A stretch of DNA of 7,113 nucleotides from VGBK01 sp964548475 (GCA_964548475.1 CAZJRF010000098.1:1-7113); one strand, 5' to 3'. Numbered from the stretch's first letter, positions 1 through 6,163 are shown. Translations and numbers: made by a program. The notes: generated from the sequence alone by a model not told the origin.

Positions 1-527
1 GCATCCGCCGCCGCATCGGCATGGTCTTCCAGCAGTTCAACCTGGTGCACCGCTCCAAGGTGATCACCAACGTGCTGGCCGGGCGCCTGGGCTACGTGAA
101 CCCGGCCCTGAGCCTCTTCAACCGCTTCCCCCAGGCCGACGTGGAACGAGCGGTGGCACAGCTGGCCAGGGTGGGGCTCGCCGAGAAGGCCTGGAGCCGG
201 GCCGACGAGCTCAGCGGCGGCCAGCAGCAGCGGGTGGGGATCGCCCGGGCCATGGTGCAACAGCCGCGCATGATCCTGGCCGACGAGCCGGTGGCCAGCC
301 TCGACCCCGTCCTGGCCCACGGCATCATGCAGTACCTGGAGGACATCAACCGCACCGACGGGGTGACCACCCTGTGCAGTCTCCACTTCCTCGACCTGGT
401 CCATCGTTACGCGGATCGGGCCATCGCCCTGAACGACGGGTTCAAGGTCTTCGACGGCAGCCCCAAGGAGATCGACGACGCCAAGTTCAAGGAGATCTAC
501 GGCAAGGACGCGGAGCGGATCGGGTGA
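1..527 (+). CDS. phnC: PhnC, ATP-binding subunit of a phosphonate-type ABC importer (5' end missing)
   Basis: This is the ATPase that powers a PhnCDE importer for phosphonates, phosphite or phosphate, acting on the cytoplasmic face of the membrane with PhnE. The gene enters from the left edge; the first whole codon in frame is at 3, and about 174 residues remain before TGA at 525-527. Visible in order: the Q-loop (GMVFQQFNLV, from 18), the PhnC-typical NVLAGRLGY stretch, the ABC signature LSGGQQQRVGIARAM, Walker B with catalytic Glu (MILADEP), the D-loop ASLDP, and the H-loop His in LCSLHFLDL. The C-terminal VFDGSPKEID and EIYG are also typical of PhnC. Walker A and about 80 N-terminal residues would lie upstream of the window. 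The Met at 21 is internal (inside the Q-loop) and is not the start. phnE follows after 10 bases with its own ribosome site. The family is clear; the exact substrate cannot be told from the ATPase. Confidence 0.95.
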   Translation, partial: IRRRIGMVFQQFNLVHRSKVITNVLAGRLGYVNPALSLFNRFPQADVERAVAQLARVGLAEKAWSRADELSGGQQQRVGIARAMVQQPRMILADEPVASLDPVLAHGIMQYLEDINRTDGVTTLCSLHFLDLVHRYADRAIALNDGFKVFDGSPKEIDDAKFKEIYGKDAERIG

Positions 528-533
528 GGGGAG
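528..533 (+). promoter_or_regulatory. Ribosome binding site of phnE
   Basis: GGGGAG lies right after the phnC stop codon and 4 bases before the ATG at 538. It supports this ATG as the phnE start and cotranscription of phnC and phnE. Confidence 0.7.
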
Positions 534-537
534 ATAG

Positions 538-2613
538 ATGACCCAGGGCCGGTCGAGCGTGAGGAAGCCCCGCCCGGGACACCCGCTGGTGCGGACCCTG
601 ACGGTGTTCATCCTCATTGTGCTGGTCGTGGTCGTCTACGCCTTCGCCTTCGAGAAGACCGACGTGGACCTCGAGGAGGTGAAGTCGCCCCAGCGGCGCG
701 AGTCGCTGGTGCGCATCCTCCGCGGCCTTGCCCGACCCGACCTGATCAGCTTTCCCGAGGAGCAGGTCTTCCACGAGACCGAGATCATGGTGCCTTGCCC
801 GCCGGGCGGGTTCACCCCGGCCGAGCCCGATACCTCGGGCCCTTACATCACGGTAGATCCGGCCTGTGCCGACCCGGGCGGGCAAGTCACCGTGAGCGGC
901 TTCGGCTTCGCCGCCGGCACCAGCATGCCCCTCTCCTTCATCCCCAACGCAGAAGGGGTGGTCCTCCGGCGGGCGAACGTGGATGTGGCCTCCGACGGGA
1001 CCCTTGAGGCAGTCATCGACCTCCCCGAGCGCACCGACGATCAGGTCCAGCACCTCCGGGTGACCCGCGTGGAGCGTCAGGGCGGCTGGTCCAGCTGGAC
1101 CAGGTGCAAGCCGGCCCTGGACACCTGGGACAAGATCATCGAAACGGTGATGCTGGCCCTGATGGCCACCACCCTGGGCATCGCGGTAGGGATCCCGCTC
1201 TCCTTCTTCTCGGCCCGCAACCTGATGAGGGGGATCCGCTCCCCCCTGCTGAGCATGGCGCTGTTCCTGGTGGGCATCCCCCTGGGCGTCTTCGGCGGCT
1301 CCCTGTGGGGAGGGCTGGTGACTTCCTTGGGGGAGGGGGTCTTCCCCGACCACCCGGTGAACGCGGCTATCGCGCTGGCCGCCTTCGCCGGGGCCGGCTG
1401 GCTGCTGATGCGCTGGCTGCTGGCCACCGGCGGGGTGGCCGATCCCTCGCGCCGGGCCCGCTACATCCGCATGGGCGCCTGGCTGCTCATGACCCTCATC
1501 TTGCTGGAAGGGCTCCTCCTCACCGGCTACCTGCTGATATACATCGGCAACGTCGCCCAAGAGCCGCTCGGCCCGTTCGGGTTCCTGGCCGGCTTCCTGG
1601 CCAAGCTGGGTGACATCCTCACCACCTTCTTCGCCCCGGCGGTGGCGGTCTTCGCCGCCGGCGCCCTGGCCATGGGCGGAAGCCGCCTGGGCCATACCCT
1701 CAACGACCATCTGCCTCGCCCCGTCGTCCGGATGCTCCGCTACCCGGCCGGGGCCCTGGCGGTGGCGGTGATCACCACCAGCATCGGGGGGTTGGTTAAC
1801 TGGCTGTACCGCTACGGGGGTGACAACCAGGCCATCCCGGCCACCGCCGGCGCCCTGCTGTTGGGGATCACCGGAGCCATCCTGGCCGCCCGCTGGGCCC
1901 GCCCGATACGCGACCGGATCCCCGGGATCCTGTCCGGGCTGTTCATGTTCATCGTCGCGGTCGTCGGCCTGGCGGCCGGCGGCGCCCTGGGCGTCGCCCT
2001 CGGCAACGCCATGGAGCGGCTGCTCGCCCTCTTCGCGGACGGGATCAGCCTGGTCAGTGCCGGTCTGGTGGGGGCAATACTCGGCCTGGGCCTGGCCTGG
2101 GCCACCCGCCACCTGGACGCCCTCCCCACCGGTCTCCTCACCTACTACCTATCGCGTTCCCTGTTCAACGCCGTCCGCTCGGTGGAGCCGCTGGTGATGG
2201 CCATCGTCTTCGTGGTCTGGGTCGGCCTCGGTCCCTTCGCCGGGTCGCTGGCCCTGGCCCTGCACACGGTCGCCGGCCTGGCCAAGCTCTACTCGGAGCA
2301 GGTGGAGAGCATCCTCCCCGGTCCCATCGAGGCGGTCACCGCCACCGGGGCGACCCGCCTGCAGAACGTCGTCTACGCGGTGGTGCCCCAGATCGTGCCG
2401 CCCTACATCGCCTTCACCCTGTACCGCTGGGACATCAACGTCCGCATGTCCACCATCATCGGGTTCGCCGGCGGCGGCGGCATCGGCTTCTTGCTGCAGC
2501 AGAACATCAACCTGGTTCAGTACCGGGCCGCCTCGGTGCAGATGCTGGCCATCGCGGTGGTGGTGTCCAGCCTCGACTTCCTCTCAGCCCGTATCCGCGA
2601 CCGCATCGTCTGA
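538..2613 (+). CDS. phnE: PhnE-type ABC permease, enlarged, with extracellular Ig/IPT-like domain and a multi-helix insert
   Basis: Membrane permease of the PhnCDE importer, 691 aa where typical PhnE is about 260-290 aa. Residues 18-38 form an N-terminal membrane anchor. Residues 39-196 are probably outside the membrane; about 102-175 resemble an Ig/IPT-like beta-sandwich (YITVDPACADPGG, then VTVSGFGF), with Cys87, Cys110 and Cys189 possibly making disulfides. The transport domain begins near Trp197 (WDKIIETVMLALMATTLGIA, then SFFSARNL to 229). Some 300 residues with about eight extra hydrophobic segments follow (about 235-525). The canonical PhnE sequence resumes at 538-560 (LSRSLFNAVRSVEPLVMAIV). 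The EAA coupling loop that docks on PhnC is at about 595-618 (PIEAVTATGATRLQNV and on to VVPQ), followed by LYRWDINVRMSTIIGFAGGG and a final helix at about 664-684. The frame is uninterrupted, so this is an architecture and not a frameshift artefact. The phn family assignment is firm; the role of the added parts is unknown. Confidence 0.92.
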   Translation: MTQGRSSVRKPRPGHPLVRTLTVFILIVLVVVVYAFAFEKTDVDLEEVKSPQRRESLVRILRGLARPDLISFPEEQVFHETEIMVPCPPGGFTPAEPDTSGPYITVDPACADPGGQVTVSGFGFAAGTSMPLSFIPNAEGVVLRRANVDVASDGTLEAVIDLPERTDDQVQHLRVTRVERQGGWSSWTRCKPALDTWDKIIETVMLALMATTLGIAVGIPLSFFSARNLMRGIRSPLLSMALFLVGIPLGVFGGSLWGGLVTSLGEGVFPDHPVNAAIALAAFAGAGWLLMRWLLATGGVADPSRRARYIRMGAWLLMTLILLEGLLLTGYLLIYIGNVAQEPLGPFGFLAGFLAKLGDILTTFFAPAVAVFAAGALAMGGSRLGHTLNDHLPRPVVRMLRYPAGALAVAVITTSIGGLVNWLYRYGGDNQAIPATAGALLLGITGAILAARWARPIRDRIPGILSGLFMFIVAVVGLAAGGALGVALGNAMERLLALFADGISLVSAGLVGAILGLGLAWATRHLDALPTGLLTYYLSRSLFNAVRSVEPLVMAIVFVVWVGLGPFAGSLALALHTVAGLAKLYSEQVESILPGPIEAVTATGATRLQNVVYAVVPQIVPPYIAFTLYRWDINVRMSTIIGFAGGGGIGFLLQQNINLVQYRAASVQMLAIAVVVSSLDFLSARIRDRIV

Positions 2614-2681
2614 TCGGACTGCTCGCATCCGGCCCGATTGCCCGGTCGGCATCTCACCCGGCGTTCCGCTTCCGGCGCGCC

Positions 2682-2687
2682 TAGCCT
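2682..2687 (+). promoter_or_regulatory. Putative -10 element for leaderless expression of the PspC gene
   Basis: TAGCCT fits the actinobacterial TANNNT -10 pattern and ends exactly 7 bases before the GTG at 2695, the spacing expected when transcription starts on the start codon. No convincing -35 is seen at 16-19 bases upstream. The only purine-rich stretch, GAGG at 2689-2692, is 2 bases from the GTG, too close for a normal ribosome site. It would make 2695-4078 a transcription unit separate from phnCE, though readthrough across the gap is possible. Confidence 0.4.
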
Positions 2688-2694
2688 TGAGGAT

Positions 2695-3141
2695 GTGACC
2701 GCCCCTGCGCCCCGCCGGCGCCTCTACCGCAGCCGCACCGACCGCATGCTGGGAGGAGTGGCGGGCGGCCTGGCCCGGTACCTTGAGGTGGACTCCACCC
2801 TGGTCCGACTGGCGTTCGTCGCCCTCTTCTTCGCCGCCGGCGCCGGTTTCCTGGCCTACCTCATCGCCTGGATCGTGGTCCCCGAGGAGCCCATCACCGC
2901 CGCCCCCTTAACCGGCTCCTCGTCGGGCCCGGTCTCCTCGCACGCCCCGGCCGGAGACTCACCCTCCTCCCGCCCGGGGTCGGCTGCCCGCGGCGCCCGA
3001 TTGGTGATGGGGGCGGTCCTGGTGGCCATCGGCGTGTTCCTCTTGCTCGATTGGGCACTGCCCGACCTGCACCGTTTCTTCTGGCCCGCCGCCCTCATCC
3101 TGTTCGGCCTAGGGCTCTTCGCCTTTGGAGCGCGCCGATGA
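2695..3141 (+). CDS. PspC-domain membrane protein with C-terminal two-helix (DUF5668-like) hairpin
   Basis: Small envelope-stress type membrane protein, 148 aa from the GTG at 2695. Residues 8-66 are a full PspC domain: basic RRRLYRSRTDRMLGGVAGGL, then the LARYLEVDSTLVRLAF segment, a membrane helix at about 40-62 and the typical end WIVVPEEP. PspC domains are known from phage-shock and membrane-stress sensing. A Ser/Pro/Gly-rich linker (about 67-101) leads to a second membrane part, 103-145, with GAVLVAIGVFLLLDW and WPAALILFGLGL, the same hairpin seen in the next two genes. I chose GTG 2695 over the in-frame TTG at 2638 because the 19 extra residues look like non-coding translation and a -10-like hexamer lies between the two. 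The stop TGA overlaps the next ATG (ATGA at 3138-3141), indicating translational coupling. Function is inferred from the domain; no kinase domain is fused to it. Confidence 0.85.
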   Translation: MTAPAPRRRLYRSRTDRMLGGVAGGLARYLEVDSTLVRLAFVALFFAAGAGFLAYLIAWIVVPEEPITAAPLTGSSSGPVSSHAPAGDSPSSRPGSAARGARLVMGAVLVAIGVFLLLDWALPDLHRFFWPAALILFGLGLFAFGARR

Positions 3142-3902
3142 CCACCGACGACCCCACCCTCCCCACCGACGACCCCACCCGGCCGCTGCCCCCGGTCCCC
3201 GATCTCAGCCCCTCCGACGCGGAGCCGGCGTCCGTCGCCGACTTCGGTCCCCCCACCCGGCCGGCCGCTTTGCCGAGCCCCGGCGGCGCCCGCCTGGGCC
3301 ACATAGTCATCGGCGCCATCCTGGTGCTGATCGGCGCCGGCTGGTTGCTCGAGGCGCTGGACCTGGTGGACGTGCCCTGGCGCTTCCTGCTGCCCTCCGC
3401 CCTGATCATCGTCGGAGTGGCTCTGGTGTTCGGAGCCCGCACCGGGGCGCACGGCGGCCTGATTGCCTTCGGCATAGTCCTCACCGTGCTGGTCCTGTTC
3501 GCCGGCGCCATCCAGGCCCTGGTGGACATCCCCTTTTCCGGAGGCTTCGGAGATCGTTCTCTCGCCCCCACCGTGGTCGAGGACGAGTACCGATGGGGCC
3601 TGGGGAAGATGACACTCGACCTGCGCGAAGCCGATGCCCTCGCCGGGGAGCAGATTCAGGCCAGCGTGATCATCGGCGAGCTCATAGTGATCGTGCCCCC
3701 TGACCTGCCGTTGGCAATCGAGGCCCAGTCCGGGGTCGGCGAGCTGATCGTGCTCGGTGAGAGGAGCGACGGCCTTATGGTCGACCTGATATGCCACGGC
3801 ACGGCCGCTCAACTCACCTGCGGCGACGGCCTGGCGCCGAGCGAGTCCCATCTGCGGCTCGAGCTGGAGGTAGCGATCGGCAAGGTGGAGGTGCAACGGT
3901 GA
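3138..3902 (+). CDS. LiaF-like membrane protein (two-helix hairpin plus beta-repeat C-terminal domain)
   Basis: Probable cell-envelope stress protein, 254 aa. Residues 1-50 are acidic and Pro/Thr-rich, cytoplasmic-looking, with a DDPT motif repeated. Membrane segments are at about 55-74 and 82-99, the DUF5668-type hairpin with GAILVLIGAGWLLEALDLVD and FLLPSALIIVGVALVFG, and at 106-127. The C-terminal part, about 140-254, is a series of short Gly-started beta strands (GLGKMTLDL, IIGELIVIVPP, GVGELIVLG, AIGKVEV) typical of the C-terminal domain of LiaF and 'cell wall-active antibiotics response' proteins. In Firmicutes LiaF inhibits the LiaRS two-component system; no LiaS-like kinase is seen here, so that role is only an analogy. 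The ATG at 3138 overlaps the PspC gene stop and is preceded by GGAG at 3127-3130 with a 7-base spacer; an in-frame ATG at 3051 lies inside the PspC gene and is rejected. Confidence 0.82.
   Translation: MTTDDPTLPTDDPTRPLPPVPDLSPSDAEPASVADFGPPTRPAALPSPGGARLGHIVIGAILVLIGAGWLLEALDLVDVPWRFLLPSALIIVGVALVFGARTGAHGGLIAFGIVLTVLVLFAGAIQALVDIPFSGGFGDRSLAPTVVEDEYRWGLGKMTLDLREADALAGEQIQASVIIGELIVIVPPDLPLAIEAQSGVGELIVLGERSDGLMVDLICHGTAAQLTCGDGLAPSESHLRLELEVAIGKVEVQR
3884..3891 (+). promoter_or_regulatory. Ribosome binding site that fixes the start of the 59-aa gene
   Basis: GGTGGAGG lies inside the end of the LiaF-like gene, 7 bases before the GTG at 3899. It is the strongest such site in the window and selects this GTG over the in-frame ATG at 3791, which lies deep inside the LiaF-like gene. 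Confidence 0.65.
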
Positions 3903-4078
3903 GGGAGCACCCGGCAACCTTCATCTCGGGGATCCTGTTCATGCTCGTCGGCCTGGCCTACCTGCTCTACGCCCTCGACGTGTGGGACGTGCGCCTGTGG
4001 CGGCTCTGGCCGGTCTTCATCATCGCCCTCGGGGTGATCGTCCTCATCGGCGGCCGCCAGTCGCGCGGCGACGACTAA
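3899..4078 (+). CDS. Small two-helix membrane protein (DUF5668-like hairpin), 59 aa
   Basis: A 59-residue protein that is almost wholly one membrane hairpin: helix 1 about 8-27 (ISGILFMLVGLAYLLYALDV), a short turn with WDVRLWRLWP, helix 2 about 38-51 (VFIIALGVIVLIGG), and a polar tail QSRGDD. The pattern G-x-L-x-x-x-x-G-x-x-x-L-L, then W-P and a second G-x-x-x-L helix is the same as in the two genes upstream, so the three are likely homologous over this module. GTG 3899 overlaps the preceding stop (GTGA at 3899-3902) and has a strong ribosome site, implying coupled translation. Its TAA overlaps the stop of the convergent GH114 gene by 4 bases. Role unknown; a plausible guess is a partner or regulator of the LiaF-like protein in the membrane. 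It is short enough that automated gene calling may extend it wrongly upstream. Confidence 0.78.
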   Translation: MREHPATFISGILFMLVGLAYLLYALDVWDVRLWRLWPVFIIALGVIVLIGGRQSRGDD

Positions 4079-5274
4079 GCAGCGCAGGGGATCACCCAGG
4101 CGTCGAGAGCCGGGCGCTTGCGCAGCCATGAGAATCCCCAGGCGGCAGCCCGCGGGCAGTAGGAGGCCGGATTCCCGCGGTACTCCACGCCGAAGACCGC
4201 CTTCCCCGCGGCCACGAAGGGGATGAGGGTGGCGCACTCGGCGTACTCGAAGCACTGCTCGTTCAGTGCCCAGTTGAAAAGGCGCACCAGGGCCGGCACC
4301 TGGCCGAGATCGTTCTTCAGCCCCACCGACAGGCCCCGCTCGTGGGCTCGCTCGGCCAGCCAGGTGTTGTAGCGGAGCTGGTCGGCCGCGGTCAGCGGGA
4401 ACCCGGTGATGTTCTCGTAGCCGTCCACGTTGTCCGGCTCCACGCCGTCGCACCCCTTCGCCACCGCCAGGTCCAGGCGTGCTTCCATCACCGGAGCCAG
4501 CAGGTCCAGGCGCCGCACGTCCAGCCAGCGCTCATCCGGCCAGCCCTCCAGGGGGCGGCCCCTGACGACGGCGGCGAACCCTTCCCGGTCCGGCCGCCAG
4601 TCCTCCCACGACCCAGCGCTGAAGTAGCACACCACCACCCGTCCCGCTTGATGCAGCCGTTGGATCAGAGCAGCCGAAGTCTCGAACAGGTCGATGTCGT
4701 ACATCGCCACGTCTCGCGAGGTGTCGATGGGGCCGCTGAGCTGCCACTGCCAGGTCGTGCCGGGCGAAGGCCGCCAGGGAGCCGAAGCCAGGACCAACCG
4801 GTCCAGGGCCAGCGGGGCTCCCCGCCCCACAACGCGCACCACCACCCGCCTTCCTACCTCCCCCGCCAGCGGAAGGGAACCACCCCACCAGGTCCCCCCG
4901 GAACTTCCGCTGCTCCAGAGCCTGACCCACGCCCCGTCGCGGCGCACGTCCACCCGCCACCTGCCCTCGCCCGCCCTCGGTGCTCGCAGAGCCAGCAACA
5001 GGTCGGCCTCACCATCGCGAGCGGGAAACACAAACCGGGCAACGAAGCGCCCCCCACCCGGATCGAGCAGCAGATGGCCGCCGACGGGCTCGCCGGCACC
5101 GAAGTGATCACGTTGCCCCAGCGTGGCCCGGTCCCCCGTCACCGCCCCCGACAGCAGGATCATCTTCCGGGGCGCGGTGGCTCTACCCGTCTCCTCCGTG
5201 GAGCCGGCATCGGGGGCGACCAGCACACTCGCCAGTACCGAGATCGCAAGCAGGGCAGCGACGCGATTGACCAT
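4075..5274 (-). CDS. Secreted GH114-family glycoside hydrolase (endo-alpha-1,4-polygalactosaminidase-like)
   Basis: Likely exported enzyme of 399 aa acting on a galactosamine-containing or related polysaccharide. Residues 1-25 look like a signal peptide (VAALLAISVLASVLVAPDAG). About 38-165 is beta-rich (RWRVDVRRDGAWVRLWSSG, then VGRRVVVRVVG), possibly a carbohydrate-binding or other beta-sandwich domain. The GH114 TIM barrel covers about 174-399: WQWQLSGPID, MYDIDLFETS, VVVCYFSAGSWEDWRPD, WLDVR, AKGCDGVEPDNVDGYENITG, GLSVGLKND, NEQCFEYAEC, and the end DAWVIPC. Candidate catalytic acids are Asp193/Asp195 and Glu279, in the positions typical of the family; Cys341 and Cys348 in NEQCFEYAEC are a usual GH114 pair. 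The start at 5274 avoids overlap with the gene upstream; the open frame runs to 5517 but those residues look non-coding. Family call is strong; substrate is inferred from characterised members. Confidence 0.85.
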   Translation of the reverse strand: MVNRVAALLAISVLASVLVAPDAGSTEETGRATAPRKMILLSGAVTGDRATLGQRDHFGAGEPVGGHLLLDPGGGRFVARFVFPARDGEADLLLALRAPRAGEGRWRVDVRRDGAWVRLWSSGSSGGTWWGGSLPLAGEVGRRVVVRVVGRGAPLALDRLVLASAPWRPSPGTTWQWQLSGPIDTSRDVAMYDIDLFETSAALIQRLHQAGRVVVCYFSAGSWEDWRPDREGFAAVVRGRPLEGWPDERWLDVRRLDLLAPVMEARLDLAVAKGCDGVEPDNVDGYENITGFPLTAADQLRYNTWLAERAHERGLSVGLKNDLGQVPALVRLFNWALNEQCFEYAECATLIPFVAAGKAVFGVEYRGNPASYCPRAAAWGFSWLRKRPALDAWVIPCAA

Positions 5275-5281
5275 CTGGAGC

Positions 5282-5287
5282 AGACTA
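5282..5287 (-). promoter_or_regulatory. Putative -10 element for leaderless GH114 mRNA
   Basis: On the minus strand TAGTCT stands 7 bases before the ATG at 5274, matching TANNNT at leaderless spacing. There is no purine-rich ribosome site within 15 bases of that ATG; the nearest GGAG is over 20 bases away. No good -35 is visible. The 49-base gap to the upstream gene is enough for an own promoter. Confidence 0.35.
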
Positions 5288-5323
5288 TCGGACGCTCCGC
5301 CCGCGGAAGGGGGAGAGGATCGT

Positions 5324-6085
5324 CTAGCCGCGCGGCTCGAGCGAGACCAGATTGATCTCGGCCGATTCGTGGTACCTAACACTGCCGATGCGGCTGTCGG
5401 TGGTGCTGTCGTGGACCACGACCCGGCGCACCGGCAAGTTGGTCCCCACCAGGTACCAGGTGTCCACCTGCCCCTCCGCCACGGAACCGCCGGTGCCGAC
5501 GACGACGGCGCGCACATGCAACGTTTGCACTCCGGTGCTATCGACCGTCAGGATCTCGTATCCCAAGGCCTCGTAGGTGATGATCTCCGCGGCGGCGGCC
5601 GCATTCGGGGTCTCGGGCCGGATGCACTCGGCCACCCAGGAACTGCCCGGCTCTCCCTGCACCGCCACCGGCTCCGAGCATTCCCAACGGTCGGTGTTGC
5701 CGAATTGGAACCACTCGAAGTACGCACTGCGGCCGGCCAGGCGCCCGTCCGGGCAGTAGTCCCACTCCTCATAGCGCTGGGCGATGGGCTGCCATCGCAC
5801 CAGGGTGCCGCAGCCGCCCGGCTGGATGGTCAGGTATGTCTCCCCTGGGTAGTCGTGCCGGGCGCCGGCCAGGGCGTCGGTAGTCTCGTAGCCGGTGGTG
5901 GCATACACGTACAGCCCGTAATCCCCCGGACGGCCGGCGCCGGTGATCACGGTGAGGCCCACATCCTCCTCGTCCAGGGTGGTGGCCACGTCGCGGAAGG
6001 CGAACAGCACTACCGCCCACGCGATCACGAGGGCAAGAACCAGACCGCCCACTACCGCCAGGGCCAGCTTGCCGCGCTTGCGCAT
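5324..6085 (-). CDS. Membrane-anchored extracytoplasmic protein of unknown function with four cysteines
   Basis: I do not recognise this 253-aa protein. Residues 1-7 are basic (MRKRGKL) and 8-30 form one hydrophobic helix, so it is an uncleaved signal-anchor or a signal peptide with the rest outside the cell. The outer part has four Cys: 92 (PGGCGT), 111 (WDYCPDG), 136 (RWECSEP) and 154 (AECIRPE), evenly placed as if for two disulfides. Between them are aromatic-rich stretches (RSAYFEWFQFGNTDRWE). The C-terminal third, about 175-250, is beta-rich (LHVRAVVVGTGG, DTWYLVGTNLPVRRVVVHDS, IGSVRYHESAEI), somewhat like the folds of outer-surface lipid- or sugar-binding proteins, but no motif allows a function call. 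It has no lipobox. It sits 49 bases upstream of the GH114 gene on the same strand, so the two may be co-expressed. Confidence 0.8.
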   Translation of the reverse strand: MRKRGKLALAVVGGLVLALVIAWAVVLFAFRDVATTLDEEDVGLTVITGAGRPGDYGLYVYATTGYETTDALAGARHDYPGETYLTIQPGGCGTLVRWQPIAQRYEEWDYCPDGRLAGRSAYFEWFQFGNTDRWECSEPVAVQGEPGSSWVAECIRPETPNAAAAAEIITYEALGYEILTVDSTGVQTLHVRAVVVGTGGSVAEGQVDTWYLVGTNLPVRRVVVHDSTTDSRIGSVRYHESAEINLVSLEPRG

Positions 6086-6091
6086 GCCCTC

Positions 6092-6097
6092 AGTTTG
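6092..6097 (-). promoter_or_regulatory. Weak -10-like hexamer upstream of the four-cysteine protein
   Basis: On the minus strand CAAACT ends 6 bases before the ATG at 6085. It fits the -10 consensus only at A2 and T6 plus the A-rich core. The only ribosome-site-like run, GAGGG, is 1 base from the ATG, too close to work well. A leaderless start is therefore possible but poorly supported. Confidence 0.22.
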
Positions 6098-6124
6098 GCA
6101 ACTCGAGGCCCATCTCCGCCACTC

Positions 6125-6162
6125 GGCGGCGCCGGCGGCCGCCGTCTCCCCTCGCGGCGGGG
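6125..6162 (-). terminator. GC-rich hairpins after the LuxR-type regulator gene
   Basis: Two inverted repeats fill much of the 78-base gap after the regulator stop codon: CCCC/GGGG arms at 6148-6151 and 6159-6162, and GGCGGC/GCCGCC arms at 6125-6130 and 6138-6143 with a 7-base loop. There is no T-run on either strand, so a classic intrinsic terminator is not shown. High-GC actinobacteria often use hairpins without a T-run, but chance pairing in such GC-rich DNA is also likely. Confidence 0.2.
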
Positions 6163-6163
6163 C

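Noticed and set aside
487..2112. Open frame of 541 codons on the minus strand opposite phnE
   Set aside because: Its product is Gly/Gln/Asp/His/Pro-rich with no domain, typical of the antisense of a GC-rich membrane protein gene, and phnE is certain on the plus strand.
2638..2694. TTG at 2638 as the PspC gene start
   Set aside because: The added 19 residues do not belong to a PspC domain, no ribosome site precedes the TTG, and a -10-like sequence lies between it and GTG 2695.
2614..2694. Possible terminator between phnE and the PspC gene
   Set aside because: Only scattered CCGG/GGCC repeats are seen; there is no clear stem-loop and no T-run.
3051..3137. ATG at 3051 as the LiaF-like gene start
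   Set aside because: It lies inside the PspC gene and adds Arg/Pro-rich shadow sequence; ATG 3138 has GGAG at the right distance and an ATGA overlap.
2856..3917. Minus-strand open frame of 353 codons opposite the PspC and LiaF-like genes
   Set aside because: Low-complexity product with no recognisable motif; the plus-strand genes have domains, ribosome sites and coupled overlaps.
5275..5517. N-terminal extension of the GH114 gene to 5517
   Set aside because: It would overlap the four-cysteine gene by almost 200 bases and bury the signal peptide that starts at the ATG at 5274.
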